A DNA stretch of 64,000 nt from Microcaldota archaeon (GCA_021816885.1 JAKAWS010000001.1:34004-98003); one strand, 5' to 3'. Shown: positions 26,014 through 34,145, numbered from the stretch's first letter. The notes: generated from the letters alone by a model not told the origin. Translations and numbers: made by a program.

Positions 26014-26083
26014 AGGCTATTAGCTCAGGGAATGAAACTTAGCACATAAAGTTGAAATTATGGGCATAAATCCCATCGTAAAT
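26014..26083 (+). pseudogene. Possible tRNA remnant
   Basis: TAGCTCAGGG resembles a D arm, aactt/aagtt encloses an 8-base loop where an anticodon arm would be, and ATGGG-CATAAAT-CCCAT is a perfect T-arm shape (26060-26076). The acceptor strands do not pair and the anticodon loop has one base too many, so a functional tRNA is unlikely. It may be a relic or coincidence. Confidence 0.25.
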
Positions 26084-26158
26084 CAGAGTTGGCTTCCATT
26101 AATGATATCGATAGCTTTGGCCGGGCACAAAGGTTATATTTATGCCGCTCTGGAAGTG

Positions 26159-26219
26159 GTTGCTTAATGTAGCATAGCAGTATGTGCACTTGTAAGCAAT
26201 TGTATAATCGTTCTTTTTC
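26159..26219 (+). ncRNA. Candidate small structured RNA
   Basis: A TATA box (ggttatattta, 26132-26142) is about 25 bases upstream. The putative transcript would open with a stem TTGCTTA (26160-26166) pairing with TAAGCAA (26193-26199), with a smaller CATA/TATG hairpin inside, and would end at a T run (ttcttttt, 26211-26218). Promoter, stem and T-run spacing fit a ~60-nt RNA; no family is recognised. Confidence 0.3.
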
Positions 26220-26239
26220 TATCAATAATCTTAGCTAGT

Positions 26240-26650
26240 TCAAGCACTTTCGCCACTAATTATAAGGTGTGCCTTACTAAGGATAGCACGCCATTTATCG
26301 TGGTTGAGCATAGTCATCGCATCATTATATTCAACCCACTTATATTCGTTGTGCTCTTTTGCTAGTAGCTTAACCATATCAGATTCTACCTTTATCAAGT
26401 AAACAACTATGACTCTCTCATTTCCTTTTGAATTTATGTAGCTGTTCGTTTCTGAAAATCCTTCCACCAATTCAAATTTTTTTATTTCAGTCTCTTCTTC
26501 TACCTCTCTTGTCAGAGTCTGAAAATCCGTCTCTCCCTCATTCTGGTGTCCCCCCGGCAAAACCCATTTAACCTCTCCTTTTGTCGGATGCAACAACAAG
26601 TAGCGCATTTTCTTATCAACAACCAAAGCCGCTACTGATTTTTCAATCAT
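26240..26650 (-). CDS. Nudix hydrolase
   Basis: 136 residues. The Nudix box is present at about residues 34-56 (GHQNEGETDF ... REVEEETEI), with the catalytic REVEEE core; the usual Gly before the last hydrophobic is Glu. The lead-in WVLPGGH and small size suit a MutT/Ap4A-hydrolase-like enzyme cleaving a nucleoside diphosphate linked to another group. A/T-richer than its neighbours. The ATG at 26650 begins 74 bases after the AspRS stop, on the same strand. Confidence 0.85.
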   Translation of the reverse strand: MIEKSVAALVVDKKMRYLLLHPTKGEVKWVLPGGHQNEGETDFQTLTREVEEETEIKKFELVEGFSETNSYINSKGNERVIVVYLIKVESDMVKLLAKEHNEYKWVEYNDAMTMLNHDKWRAILSKAHLIISGESA

Positions 26651-26724
26651 CTAATCACTACCAAATTTGTTTTCCAATAAATCAATCAAAGAATTTACTG
26701 GTTTTTCCTCGCCGTGCTGCACAT

Positions 26725-28014
26725 CTAAGGCACAAGCCTCTTTCTGTCTCTCGGAAACATCGAGCACTCCCTTATGTTCTTCGCGCCGGTTATCTGCATG
26801 GTAAACCTCTCGAGGCCTATGCTCCATCCGGAGTGCGGCGGTGCCCCGCATCTGAACGCGTTTATATAGAATTCGAACGGCGCCGTTTCTATCCCCCTGG
26901 ACTGCAGCGCCTTTATCAACCCGTCAGCATCGTTTATCCTTTTTGCCCCGCTGGATATTTCGACTCCTTTGTATATGTAATCAAAACTCTCTGAAATCTC
27001 CGGATTCTCCTTTTTAGGCATGGAGTAAAAAGCACGTACCTTTGTCGGATAATCCCTTACAATTACCGCATCCCCGAAAATCCCGGATATCGCCAACTCA
27101 TGCTCCCTGGAGAAGTCCTCTCCCATTTCTATCTTATGTCCGCTCTCCGACAGTTTCCTCACCGCATCCGCATAGGTTATTATTTTTGCCTCTGGCAGAG
27201 AAAGTTTAATCCCCAAAGTTTCAAGGTCGGCGGAGTTCCTCTCTATTATCATTTCTACAATGCCCCTCACAGTCGAGACCAGCATCGTTATCGCGTCATC
27301 GGCGTCAGCGAATGCCATCTCTATGTCCATCTGTGTTATCTCATTAAGATGCGATACGGTATTCGATTTCTCTGCGCGGAACACCGGCATAATCATCGCC
27401 ACCTTTTCTATCCCTCCTATCACTGCAAGCTGTTTGTACAGCTGGGGGGATTGGGCCAAGAAGGCATCCCTTTCAAAATATTTTAGTTTAAACACCTCTG
27501 CCCCTCCCTCGCTAGCGTCCTCTATTATCGATGGCGTCCTTATATGCCTGAAGCCGTTCTTGCTGGTGATCCGAACAAAAGAGTCGATGATTGTAGATTC
27601 AATATTGAATATTGCAGATGGTTCCTTTCTCCTAAGATCTATATGCCTGTTATCAAGCCTAACATCCATCTCTGCAGGTACCTTGCCGGTAACTTCAAAC
27701 GGTATTATCCTAGATACTGGATTCAGGTCTATGACATCCCTTGCTACTATCTCGTAGCCGTCTCTAGATTCCTTATTGGCAGATACAATGCCCTTTACCA
27801 GCACGACGCTCTCTTTCGGCAGGGCCATTTTAGTTATCACATCATCCGGAGTTGCCCCTCTTTTCCCTATGACCTGCGCAGTACCCTCCATGTCCCTAAG
27901 TATGAGGAAGGTTATCTTTGATGTCTCCCTTATCTCATTTACCCATCCAGCTAAGATTACCTCCTTCCCGTCCATAGAGGCATCTATTTGGTTGGTATAA
28001 TGGCTTTTTATCAA
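26725..28014 (-). CDS. aspS: Aspartyl-tRNA synthetase (archaeal type)
   Basis: Charges tRNA-Asp. N-terminal OB-fold anticodon domain (LAGWVNEIRETSKITFLILRD, residues ~20-45), class II motif 2 in VFRAEKSNTVSHLNEITQMD, and motif 3 in GAPPHSGWSIGLERFTM near the end. 429 residues, typical archaeal length. In the anticodon-reading positions where discriminating archaeal enzymes have Trp (GWVWE) this one has Asn (GWVNE), so it may also charge tRNA-Asn; no GatCAB genes are in the window to test this. The TAG stop lies 74 bases before the Nudix gene. Confidence 0.94.
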   Translation of the reverse strand: MIKSHYTNQIDASMDGKEVILAGWVNEIRETSKITFLILRDMEGTAQVIGKRGATPDDVITKMALPKESVVLVKGIVSANKESRDGYEIVARDVIDLNPVSRIIPFEVTGKVPAEMDVRLDNRHIDLRRKEPSAIFNIESTIIDSFVRITSKNGFRHIRTPSIIEDASEGGAEVFKLKYFERDAFLAQSPQLYKQLAVIGGIEKVAMIMPVFRAEKSNTVSHLNEITQMDIEMAFADADDAITMLVSTVRGIVEMIIERNSADLETLGIKLSLPEAKIITYADAVRKLSESGHKIEMGEDFSREHELAISGIFGDAVIVRDYPTKVRAFYSMPKKENPEISESFDYIYKGVEISSGAKRINDADGLIKALQSRGIETAPFEFYINAFRCGAPPHSGWSIGLERFTMQITGAKNIRECSMFPRDRKRLVP

Positions 28015-28080
28015 ATTAGCACCTATATAGAAAGGAGAGTAATGTCTATTAGGCTTTTGATTTCCTGTTCTTATATGTCA

Positions 28081-28091
28081 GATTTAAATTT
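28081..28091 (+). promoter_or_regulatory. TATA box for the Hsp20-like gene
   Basis: gatttaaattt lies about 55 bases before the TTG start at 28142, indicating a leader of roughly 30 bases. Confidence 0.35.
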
Positions 28092-28141
28092 GTTCTCTTG
28101 CAATATCTGATGCTAAGGGTCTTCCTTTGTAGGGTGTTGGC

Positions 28142-28660
28142 TTGTCTGGTTTTAATAGAAATGACATAGAAGATGAAGAGATAGGAAGGTTTGCCGAGGA
28201 TACGGTGAATGGTATAATAAAAAAAATATCGAGACTTAACGTATCTAAGAAACCAACCAAGATAAAGTTCAGCATGGAGTTCGGAGAGGACGGCCCGAGG
28301 TTTGCGTATGTCGCAAGGACAGTCTGGGGTAGAGCTCAGGGCATTTCAGCACCATTCCATAAAGCCAAGGAGACTAGAAGCGCTGTACATATTGATACCA
28401 TAGAGCACGATACTGGGATAACAGTATTGATTGAACTGCCCATCGCACAAAAGCAGATAGGGGTGGAAGCTATTGGTTCTACAATGTTCCTGCTGTTCGG
28501 CAGCGACAAACGGACCGTGACGCTTCCGCATGAGGTCGATGCGCAAAGCGCGCACGCAATAATAAATAATAATGTTTTAGAAGTAAATCTGCCTTATGGC
28601 AAGACAGACAAGATAACTAAAATAGAAATGGTAGATAGAGATGCAAAAAAAAGTCACTAA
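28142..28660 (+). CDS. Hsp20/alpha-crystallin-like protein
   Basis: 172 residues. The last ~80 residues have the small heat-shock pattern: TGITVLIELPIAQKQIGVEAIG, then TVTLPHEVDAQSAHAIINNNVLEVNLPYGK, which parallels the usual IELPGxxKEDIxVxV and LPxxVDxxxxxAxxxNGVLxIxLPK. The N-terminal half is charged and partly helical. No C-terminal I-x-I anchor is seen, so it may not form large shells. Start is TTG. Overlaps by 20 bases a 39-codon basic reading frame. Confidence 0.7.
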   Translation: MSGFNRNDIEDEEIGRFAEDTVNGIIKKISRLNVSKKPTKIKFSMEFGEDGPRFAYVARTVWGRAQGISAPFHKAKETRSAVHIDTIEHDTGITVLIELPIAQKQIGVEAIGSTMFLLFGSDKRTVTLPHEVDAQSAHAIINNNVLEVNLPYGKTDKITKIEMVDRDAKKSH

Positions 28661-28760
28661 CGGAAATAGGAAAATCGGAAAAACGTACAGGAACAAGAAG
28701 AAGATAAACAGGCTCAAAAAGGAGCATCGGAAGAGGATGAAACGGGTGCTCCGTAGCTGA
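28641..28760 (+). CDS. 39-residue highly basic protein (candidate)
   Basis: An ATG-to-TGA frame of 39 codons, about 18 of them Lys or Arg, ending KEHRKRMKRVLRS. It overlaps the end of the Hsp20-like gene and ends 10 bases before the Memo gene, as a coupled gene would. The composition is like tiny ribosomal proteins or RNA chaperones, but there is no clear match to eL41. An accidental frame in purine-rich DNA is the alternative. Confidence 0.4.
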   Translation: MQKKVTNGNRKIGKTYRNKKKINRLKKEHRKRMKRVLRS

Positions 28761-28770
28761 TGCTGGTCAC

Positions 28771-29610
28771 ATGAAGTCACGCCAGCTATTAAGGGAAATG
28801 GGTTTCGCAGGTACATTCTATGTCACTTCCGCAGCAGTGTTAAGAAAGTCCATATCTGAGATGCTGAACAGCGCAAATGTTTTTGAGGGTCCAAATGACG
28901 GTTTGGCATATGTATCGCCGCATGCTGGCCACAAATACTCTGGAAAGATCGCCGCAGCCACATACAAATCAATATCCTTAAATAAACATGCCGAAAAAGG
29001 TACGACCTTTGTGATAATAGGGCCTAACCATACAGGTCTCGGCTCTGCAGTCTCGGTATCAATGGCAAACTGGCGCACTCCATTCGGAGACATCACGAAC
29101 GACATAGAACTTTCAGAGGAGATATGCAGATACAGCGGGATAGAACCCGATGAGATAGCGCATGTTGATGAACATTCTATAGAAGTGCAGCTCCCGTTCC
29201 TGAAGTATATTGCTCCCGATTCAAAGGCATGCTTCATATGCATGATGGATCAGGATATAGAGACATGCAAACTCCTAGAAAGGGCAATATCTGAGTCAGC
29301 GAAGAAGCTGGACCGGAAAACCATAATCATAGCTAGTTCTGACATGGATCATTACGAGCCAGAGAAAGTTGCAATGCGGAAGGATTTCGAGGTGTTCAGA
29401 TATCTAACGAAGATGGAGCCGGAAGAATTCAACCTCTCCGTGGAGAAGGCGCAGGATAGCATATGCGGGTACGGGCCGATAACTACTGCCATGATGTTCT
29501 CAAAGAGAAACGGCGGCAAGAAGGGAGAAATCATATGCTATGGAAACTCTGGGGCAGAGACCGGAGACCATAAAAGCGTAGTATCATACGCTTCTATAGT
29601 GTTCCATTGA
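28771..29610 (+). CDS. Memo-family protein (AmmeMemoRadiSam protein B)
   Basis: 279 residues of the Memo/dioxygenase-like fold. VSPHAGHKYSG holds the first His; VIIGPNHTGLG, DEHSIEVQLPFLKYI and SSDMDHYEP are the other conserved blocks. Residues in these blocks line the metal-like pocket of the human Memo structure. In archaea it often lies beside AMMECR1 and a radical SAM gene, neither of which is here. The function is not established. The frame starts at ATG 28771, though VTSAAVLRKSIS suggests the core begins at about residue 17. Confidence 0.88.
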   Translation: MKSRQLLREMGFAGTFYVTSAAVLRKSISEMLNSANVFEGPNDGLAYVSPHAGHKYSGKIAAATYKSISLNKHAEKGTTFVIIGPNHTGLGSAVSVSMANWRTPFGDITNDIELSEEICRYSGIEPDEIAHVDEHSIEVQLPFLKYIAPDSKACFICMMDQDIETCKLLERAISESAKKLDRKTIIIASSDMDHYEPEKVAMRKDFEVFRYLTKMEPEEFNLSVEKAQDSICGYGPITTAMMFSKRNGGKKGEIICYGNSGAETGDHKSVVSYASIVFH

Positions 29611-29615
29611 AGGTC

Positions 29616-30068
29616 TCATCTAGACTTCAGAAAACTTATAATCTCGTTGACATGTGTTGTGGGATTTACCTTTAAAAATACCTTTGCGATTTTTCCGTCT
29701 GGTCCGATGACGACAGTATTTCTAAGGGTCCCTACTCCGAAGATTCCTCTATCACCGTATGAATCATAAGCTTTTATAGTTGAGTTCGAGACATCCGACA
29801 AAAGAAGGAATCCCAAGTCTAACTTGTCCTTGAACTTTCCATGCGATTTAAGGTCGTCATTGCTGACGCCCACCACTTCCGCGCCTATCGTCCTTATTTC
29901 AGCAATCCGTTCGTTGAACTTCTTTGCCTCTATGGTGCAGCCTGGTGTGTTATCCCTCGGATAGAAATAAAGGACAAGGTATTTTCCAAAGAAATCCTTG
30001 AGCATGTGCCTTTTCCCATCAGAGCCATCGAGTTCGAAATCTGGTGCCTTTGAGCCTTCCTTAATCAT
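29616..30068 (-). CDS. bcp: Bcp/PrxQ-type peroxiredoxin
   Basis: 150-residue thiol peroxidase. NTPGCTIEAKKF carries the peroxidatic Cys. The resolving Cys usually five residues later in PrxQ is Lys here, so this is a 1-Cys form that needs an outside thiol. FGVGTLRNTVVIGPDGKI is the usual dimer/substrate segment with the catalytic Arg. With ahpC at 20199 it gives two separate peroxide-removal systems. Ends 5 bases past the Memo stop, convergent. Confidence 0.93.
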   Translation of the reverse strand: MIKEGSKAPDFELDGSDGKRHMLKDFFGKYLVLYFYPRDNTPGCTIEAKKFNERIAEIRTIGAEVVGVSNDDLKSHGKFKDKLDLGFLLLSDVSNSTIKAYDSYGDRGIFGVGTLRNTVVIGPDGKIAKVFLKVNPTTHVNEIISFLKSR

Positions 30069-30128
30069 TTTTCCACCACATTAATATTATCGGCAAAAGG
30101 ATATAAAGTAAAGCGAACAATTAGATCT

Positions 30129-30794
30129 ATGAAGTTCAATATCTTCGGTAAAAAAGGCAGCGGGATAGAGTTATCCGGCATAAACATATACTGGCAGGGA
30201 GGGATGCACTCGCTGAAGGGGATAAGTTCAAAGAGCAACGAGTTTGAGATATCCATACCTTTTAAGAACAAGAAAGAAGAGACATTGTCGTTCTTAAAGA
30301 GGAAGAAGAAAGACGCAGAGCGCATAGAGCGAATAGAGGCCGGGCCGCCATTCAAGATAGTAAGCATAGATCCGCAGCTACCGGTACAAATAAGTGAAGG
30401 GGAGTCGACAGAGATAAGGGTAAGACTGAGGGGTCCGGATTTCGGCTATTCCGGTCCGCTCACAGTCAAGATGTACGGCCCTGCAGAACAGAGGATACAC
30501 ATCGAGATTCCTGATGTGTTCCTAAAGCGTGGGCAGAGAAGGGTTAAGGTGAACGAGCATGGCGAGGTCTACAATCTGGTAAAGAACCAGGTCTTTGAGG
30601 TATCGGCACAGATGTATAGGCTACTTACGGTAAACGACAAGGTAGAGAGAGTGGGCGTGAACAAACCTTTCGAGTTCGAAGGAACAGAGCCTAAGCTTCC
30701 ATTCACTCTTACGGAGGTAAGCAGTTTTGTAGTCACGTTCATGATAAAAGCGCCAGACTTCGACTACTCTGGTCCGTTAGAGATAGAAGTATAA
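30129..30794 (+). CDS. Protein with two related beta-sandwich-like repeats, unknown function
   Basis: 221 residues, no signal peptide or membrane helix. Two segments resemble each other: LPVQISEGESTEIRVRLRGP with DFGYSGPLTVKM (about residues 80-120) and LPFTLTEVSSFVVTFMIKAP with DFDYSGPLEIEV (about 185-221). Each is alternating beta-strand-like, so the protein probably has duplicated Ig-like domains. The N-terminal 70 residues are basic and helical. Role unknown; it converges on the RFC gene. Confidence 0.6.
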   Translation: MKFNIFGKKGSGIELSGINIYWQGGMHSLKGISSKSNEFEISIPFKNKKEETLSFLKRKKKDAERIERIEAGPPFKIVSIDPQLPVQISEGESTEIRVRLRGPDFGYSGPLTVKMYGPAEQRIHIEIPDVFLKRGQRRVKVNEHGEVYNLVKNQVFEVSAQMYRLLTVNDKVERVGVNKPFEFEGTEPKLPFTLTEVSSFVVTFMIKAPDFDYSGPLEIEV

Positions 30795-30797
30795 TCG

Positions 30798-31757
30798 CTA
30801 TCTGCTTTTTGCAGCTATCTTTGCAAGCATCGCTTCAAGTTGGATGCGCTCGTTCGCGCCCTCAACAATCCTGAAGTTTGTCTCCCCTATGCCTATGATT
30901 ATCTCGAGTTTTTTCTTCTCTTCTATCTGCATGCTCTGGACCTCTTTATAGCACTGTGTCAGAATATCTTCCCCGTTAAGCCCCTGTCTCACAAAGAGAC
31001 CATTGAGTTCGTTGCGCGCCTTCTCAAAATCGCCCTGCGCGGCGTACTTGAGCATGACTGATATCTCCTTCGGACGAGCCCTTGCGGCTATCTCGTATAC
31101 CTCACCTTCAGTTATCCTATCGCTTTCCATAGCCACGCTCTGAAGAATATTGGTTAGTTTTCGCATATCGCCATCACCTACATACATCAGGGCTTCTACT
31201 GCCTTGTCGTCAATCTTTAATTCTTCTGCCTTTGCAATTCTTGCTATGTAAATGCGCATATCATCCTCGGTAAGGTGCTTGAAGCGAAAGACAACGCATC
31301 TGCTTTGGATAGGTTCGATTATCTTGCTGGCGTAGTTCGCGCTAAGTACGAACCTCGTTTCGGAAGAGAACTGTTCCATAGTGCGCCTAAGCGCATGCTG
31401 TGCCTCAGAGGTAAGTGCATCAGCCTCGTCCAAGAATATTATTTTTATAGGGACTTTCGAGATAGATATTGTCTTCGCAAACTCTTTGACCTCACCTCTT
31501 ATGACATCTATTCCTCTAGCATCGCTCGCATTGAGTTCCTTAAAGGCGAAGCCGATTTCGTCTTTGTAGAGTTCCTTTGCCATAGCGATTGCGCACGTGG
31601 TCTTTCCTATTCCAGCAGGTCCGGCAAATATCATATTCGGGAAATTACGGTTCTTCACAAAGGATTTTATCCGAGAGACTATCTGTTGCTGGCCTACGAC
31701 CTCGTCTAGGTTGGATGGCCTATACTTCTCTGTCCAAGGGATATCTGGCAGCTTCAT
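30798..31757 (-). CDS. rfcS: Replication factor C small subunit (clamp loader ATPase)
   Basis: Loads the PCNA ring onto DNA. WTEKYRPSNLDEVVGQ is the RFC box opening; AGPAGIGKTT is Walker A, IIFLDEADALT Walker B, LSANYASKIIEPIQSRC carries the sensor and the SRC arginine finger motif. 319 residues from the ATG at 31757; an upstream extension to 31826 has no family support and runs through an AT-rich stretch. A client of the clamp, EndoQ with a possible PIP box, is at 18839. Confidence 0.95.
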   Translation of the reverse strand: MKLPDIPWTEKYRPSNLDEVVGQQQIVSRIKSFVKNRNFPNMIFAGPAGIGKTTCAIAMAKELYKDEIGFAFKELNASDARGIDVIRGEVKEFAKTISISKVPIKIIFLDEADALTSEAQHALRRTMEQFSSETRFVLSANYASKIIEPIQSRCVVFRFKHLTEDDMRIYIARIAKAEELKIDDKAVEALMYVGDGDMRKLTNILQSVAMESDRITEGEVYEIAARARPKEISVMLKYAAQGDFEKARNELNGLFVRQGLNGEDILTQCYKEVQSMQIEEKKKLEIIIGIGETNFRIVEGANERIQLEAMLAKIAAKSR

Positions 31758-31800
31758 AAAATCACAAAAGTAGGTATTGCAATATATTCTACAAGAAAAG

Positions 31801-31813
31801 GTATTTATTGTAT
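31801..31813 (+). promoter_or_regulatory. TATA box for tRNA-Pro(TGG)
   Basis: gtatttattgtat is centred about 26 bases before the tRNA 5' end at 31833, the expected distance for a tRNA with its own promoter. Confidence 0.5.
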
Positions 31814-31832
31814 TCCTCGCAATCAATCAGAG

Positions 31833-31905
31833 GGGGAGCTACGCTAACCTGGTAGACTGCTAGCTTTGGGAGCTAGTAATCGGAGTCCAAATCTCCGGCT
31901 CCCCA
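31833..31905 (+). tRNA. tRNA-Pro (anticodon TGG)
   Basis: Acceptor GGGGAGC/GCTCCCC with discriminator A, anticodon stem CTAGC/GCTAG around TTTGGGA (anticodon TGG), T arm CGGAG-TCCAAAT-CTCCG. The D stem is weak, with only one Watson-Crick pair. No intron. CCA not encoded. Confidence 0.95.
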
Positions 31906-31976
31906 TCTTTAGAGGATGTCAAAGAAAATGCAATATGGGGTCAGCATAGCAAATTGTTGATGTTTATGGTGGGCGC

Positions 31977-32562
31977 ATGAAAACGAATCAGGAGATAGAA
32001 AAGAGGGCGCTACTAAGTGGCAAGCAGCTGAATCGGTTCAAGCAGAACTTGAAAGGTACAGGGCGAAGCAGGTCGCAGAAAGCAGGATCCATGACGTATA
32101 CTTCTGCTCGAAGGCACTCCGGTCGTTCGCTGAGACGGAGATGAACAAAGTTGGATCATATAGCTTAAGGTTACGAGAGGAAGAGGAAGGCAAATCTTCA
32201 GAAAAAACCATGAACACGAAGGTCATAACATCAAAAGGGACCATAGCTCATGGGCCGAACACGAGATAACCATCGATTCAATAGAGGTAGTAGGCAAAAT
32301 ATTGGAAACTATCGGCTTCAAGCCTTTTTGCGACATTGACAAAAAGAGAAAAACATTCAAGGTCGGCAGGATGAGCGTAATGCTTGAGGATATACGCGAC
32401 TTCGGGCACGGAGTCGGGGTAGAAATACCCTCATCCAAGGTTGATTCTGGCAATGCTAAAAATGAGATTGATGATTTCTTCAGGTCTGCAGGAATAGGGG
32501 AAGACCAGATAGTGAGCAAGAGCATAACGAACATAATAATGAAGACCAAGTCGAAATTCTGA
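31977..32562 (+). pseudogene. CYTH-domain protein (CyaB/thiamine-triphosphatase-like), broken by two frameshifts
   Basis: Three consecutive frames together spell one CYTH protein. Frame A from ATG 31977 gives the start MKTNQEIEKRALLSGKQ, with the E-x-E-x-(K/R) triphosphate-metal motif as EIEKR. Frame B (from about 32040 to 32250) gives HDVYFCSKALRSFAETEM then YSLRLREEEEGK. Frame C (from about 32255) gives AEHEITIDSIEVVGKILETIGFKPF and FGHGVGVEIP to the TAG-free end at 32562. Each change is equivalent to loss of one base. The C-terminal part alone has a TTG start at 32302, but it lacks the catalytic N-terminus. Either a real pseudogene or two sequence errors. Confidence 0.75.
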
Positions 32563-32714
32563 ACCTGGTTTGTTTGCGACCGCGCCGCATAGAACGGCTT
32601 TAAGCGAAACGAAAAGCATGGCAAACGATTAAACATTATCAAATATCATCAGGCAATGCCTACCAATTCTGCTTTCATGTCGTAGAATTGGCTTCCCGCC
32701 TTACAGGGTTTACA

Positions 32715-33569
32715 TTATTTAACCGCGATAACTCCTCTATAACCTTTTTGTACTTTTTTGAAACCAGCTTCAGATAACCTATTCACCACACCCCTAAGAT
32801 AATTGACCTTGTATTCACGAGAAACCCTGCCTCCACCTACAAAGTGGTAAACTACCCCGCCTGTTTTTAATACCCTGTGGAGCTCTTTGTAGAATTTCAG
32901 CGAATAAAGATCTCCCTCTATTTTAACATTAGGCGGATCATGAAGTATTAAATCAAACTCCTTGTCATTAAGGGATTTGATTGTTTCATAAACATTAGAG
33001 CTTTCAAGTTTTATTCTCTTGTCGCCAAAAGCCCTTTTTGACCATGGATTCACCTGTGCCATCTCTATAACGCTTTCCGAAACCTCAAATGTACGCACGG
33101 TCTTAGCTCCACTTCTTATCAATTCTATCGCGGTATAGCCAAGTCCAAAACAGGTATCAAGTATGTCTCCGGAGATGTAACCAAGTGCTTTTACCTTATT
33201 CTCTGCCTCATCTGTCGGCTTGGAAACCGAGACCGTGTGCATCACGCTGCCATTTATCCATAATGTTGGTGGCCAATCGATATGGGGTTCATACAGTTTA
33301 TAAATCGTGTTGTTCTCAAAGGAATAAAGGTAGATCAGCGAACTATTCTGTACCACAAAGCAGTCTTCCAAGTGGTGTTTTTTGTTAGTTTTTTTAAGCA
33401 ATTCCAGTGCTATTGTTTGCCCATCGGGGAAAAGTACCCCGTTCTCCAGTTTTGTCACTTCGCTCGATGTAATCCCCAAATCCAGACTTACATTTACCTT
33501 GCCTGTCCTTGATTTTATGAGCTCTGCTATATGGTAGCCCGAAATAACAAAATCCCGACGTATTGCCAT
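32715..33569 (-). CDS. SAM-dependent methyltransferase
   Basis: 284 residues. Residues ~125-260 form a Rossmann-type methyltransferase: ILDTCFGLGYTAIELI is motif I, FEVSESVIEMA motif II, LILHDPPN motif IV, and HRVLKTGGVVYHFVG follows. The DPPN tetrad is like N6-adenine, guanine or RNA-modifying enzymes rather than O-methyltransferases. The N-terminal ~115 residues, with LELLKK and VQNSSLIYLYS, form an extra domain found in archaeal homologues related to spermidine-synthase-like proteins. Target unknown. The 150 bases between this gene and the CYTH pseudogene hold nothing recognised. Confidence 0.8.
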   Translation of the reverse strand: MAIRRDFVISGYHIAELIKSRTGKVNVSLDLGITSSEVTKLENGVLFPDGQTIALELLKKTNKKHHLEDCFVVQNSSLIYLYSFENNTIYKLYEPHIDWPPTLWINGSVMHTVSVSKPTDEAENKVKALGYISGDILDTCFGLGYTAIELIRSGAKTVRTFEVSESVIEMAQVNPWSKRAFGDKRIKLESSNVYETIKSLNDKEFDLILHDPPNVKIEGDLYSLKFYKELHRVLKTGGVVYHFVGGGRVSREYKVNYLRGVVNRLSEAGFKKVQKGYRGVIAVK

Positions 33570-33773
33570 AATGGATATGCTAGCTTCAGCTTTATTATTG
33601 TTATCCTTAACGCATCTACCAATATTGCGATGGAGCGCATCCCTACAGCCTCAGAATCGAACTGTTACGGTACTTTTAAGTGGCGTACTGCTTTTCCCTC
33701 GGAAGGGGCGGTTTTATTTGTCTGACGGCAAATCGACGATAAATATTTAAATATAGGCGCAGTCTATCTATTG

Positions 33774-34145
33774 GTGAAAAAAATGGCACAAAGGGTAACC
33801 GACGAGAATGTAGATAGGGAAGGTGGATTCCTCTATTATCTGGGAAGGGACGGATTTGTATGGCGCACGCCAATGAAATCCAATACTAGAGGACGCAAGG
33901 AGAAGGTCGGGAGCGAGCGCGTACACAGAGACGAAGGGTACCTGTATTTCGTGGACAGGAACGGCTATGTTGCCCGAACAACCATGAATAGAGGGGGAAG
34001 GAAACGCAGCAGCTCTGTTAAGTCGAAAAGGAGTGCGGCAAAGAGACCATCCGCAAGGAAGTCTGCCAAAAAAAGCTCCAAAAAGAGTTCAGCAAAGAGA
34101 CCATCCGCAAGGAAGTCTGCCAAAAGCTCCAGAAAGAGGAGATAG
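33774..34145 (+). CDS. Small basic protein with two aromatic repeats and a histone-H1-like tail
   Basis: About 123 residues. The N-terminal part has two similar units: GGFLYYLGRDGFVWRTPM (about 18-35) and EGYLYFVDRNGYVARTTM (about 54-71). The C-terminal ~50 residues contain only Lys, Arg, Ser, Ala and Pro, including the segment AKRPSARKSAKKSSKK repeated. The tail resembles H1-like DNA condensing tails and could coat DNA or RNA. The first codons are TTG 33771, GTG 33774 and ATG 33783; GTG is taken as the likely start. A TATA-like aaatatttaaatatag (33740-33755) precedes it. Confidence 0.65.
   Translation: MKKMAQRVTDENVDREGGFLYYLGRDGFVWRTPMKSNTRGRKEKVGSERVHRDEGYLYFVDRNGYVARTTMNRGGRKRSSSVKSKRSAAKRPSARKSAKKSSKKSSAKRPSARKSAKSSRKRR

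Larger units (their letters stand above)
25919..26239. other. Gene-poor interval after tRNA-Ala
   Basis: No convincing reading frame on either strand. It holds a decayed tRNA-like sequence at about 26014-26083 and a promoter plus hairpin plus T-run candidate small RNA at about 26133-26219, both listed separately. The rest shows nothing I can name. Confidence 0.5.

Noticed and set aside
32302..32562. Stand-alone 86-residue protein with TTG start
   Set aside because: It is the C-terminal part of the CYTH pseudogene; matching N-terminal parts lie directly upstream in the other two frames.
33990..34140. Tandem repeats as a CRISPR-like array
   Set aside because: Only two copies with related sequence between them, inside a coding frame for a basic tail; no spacers.
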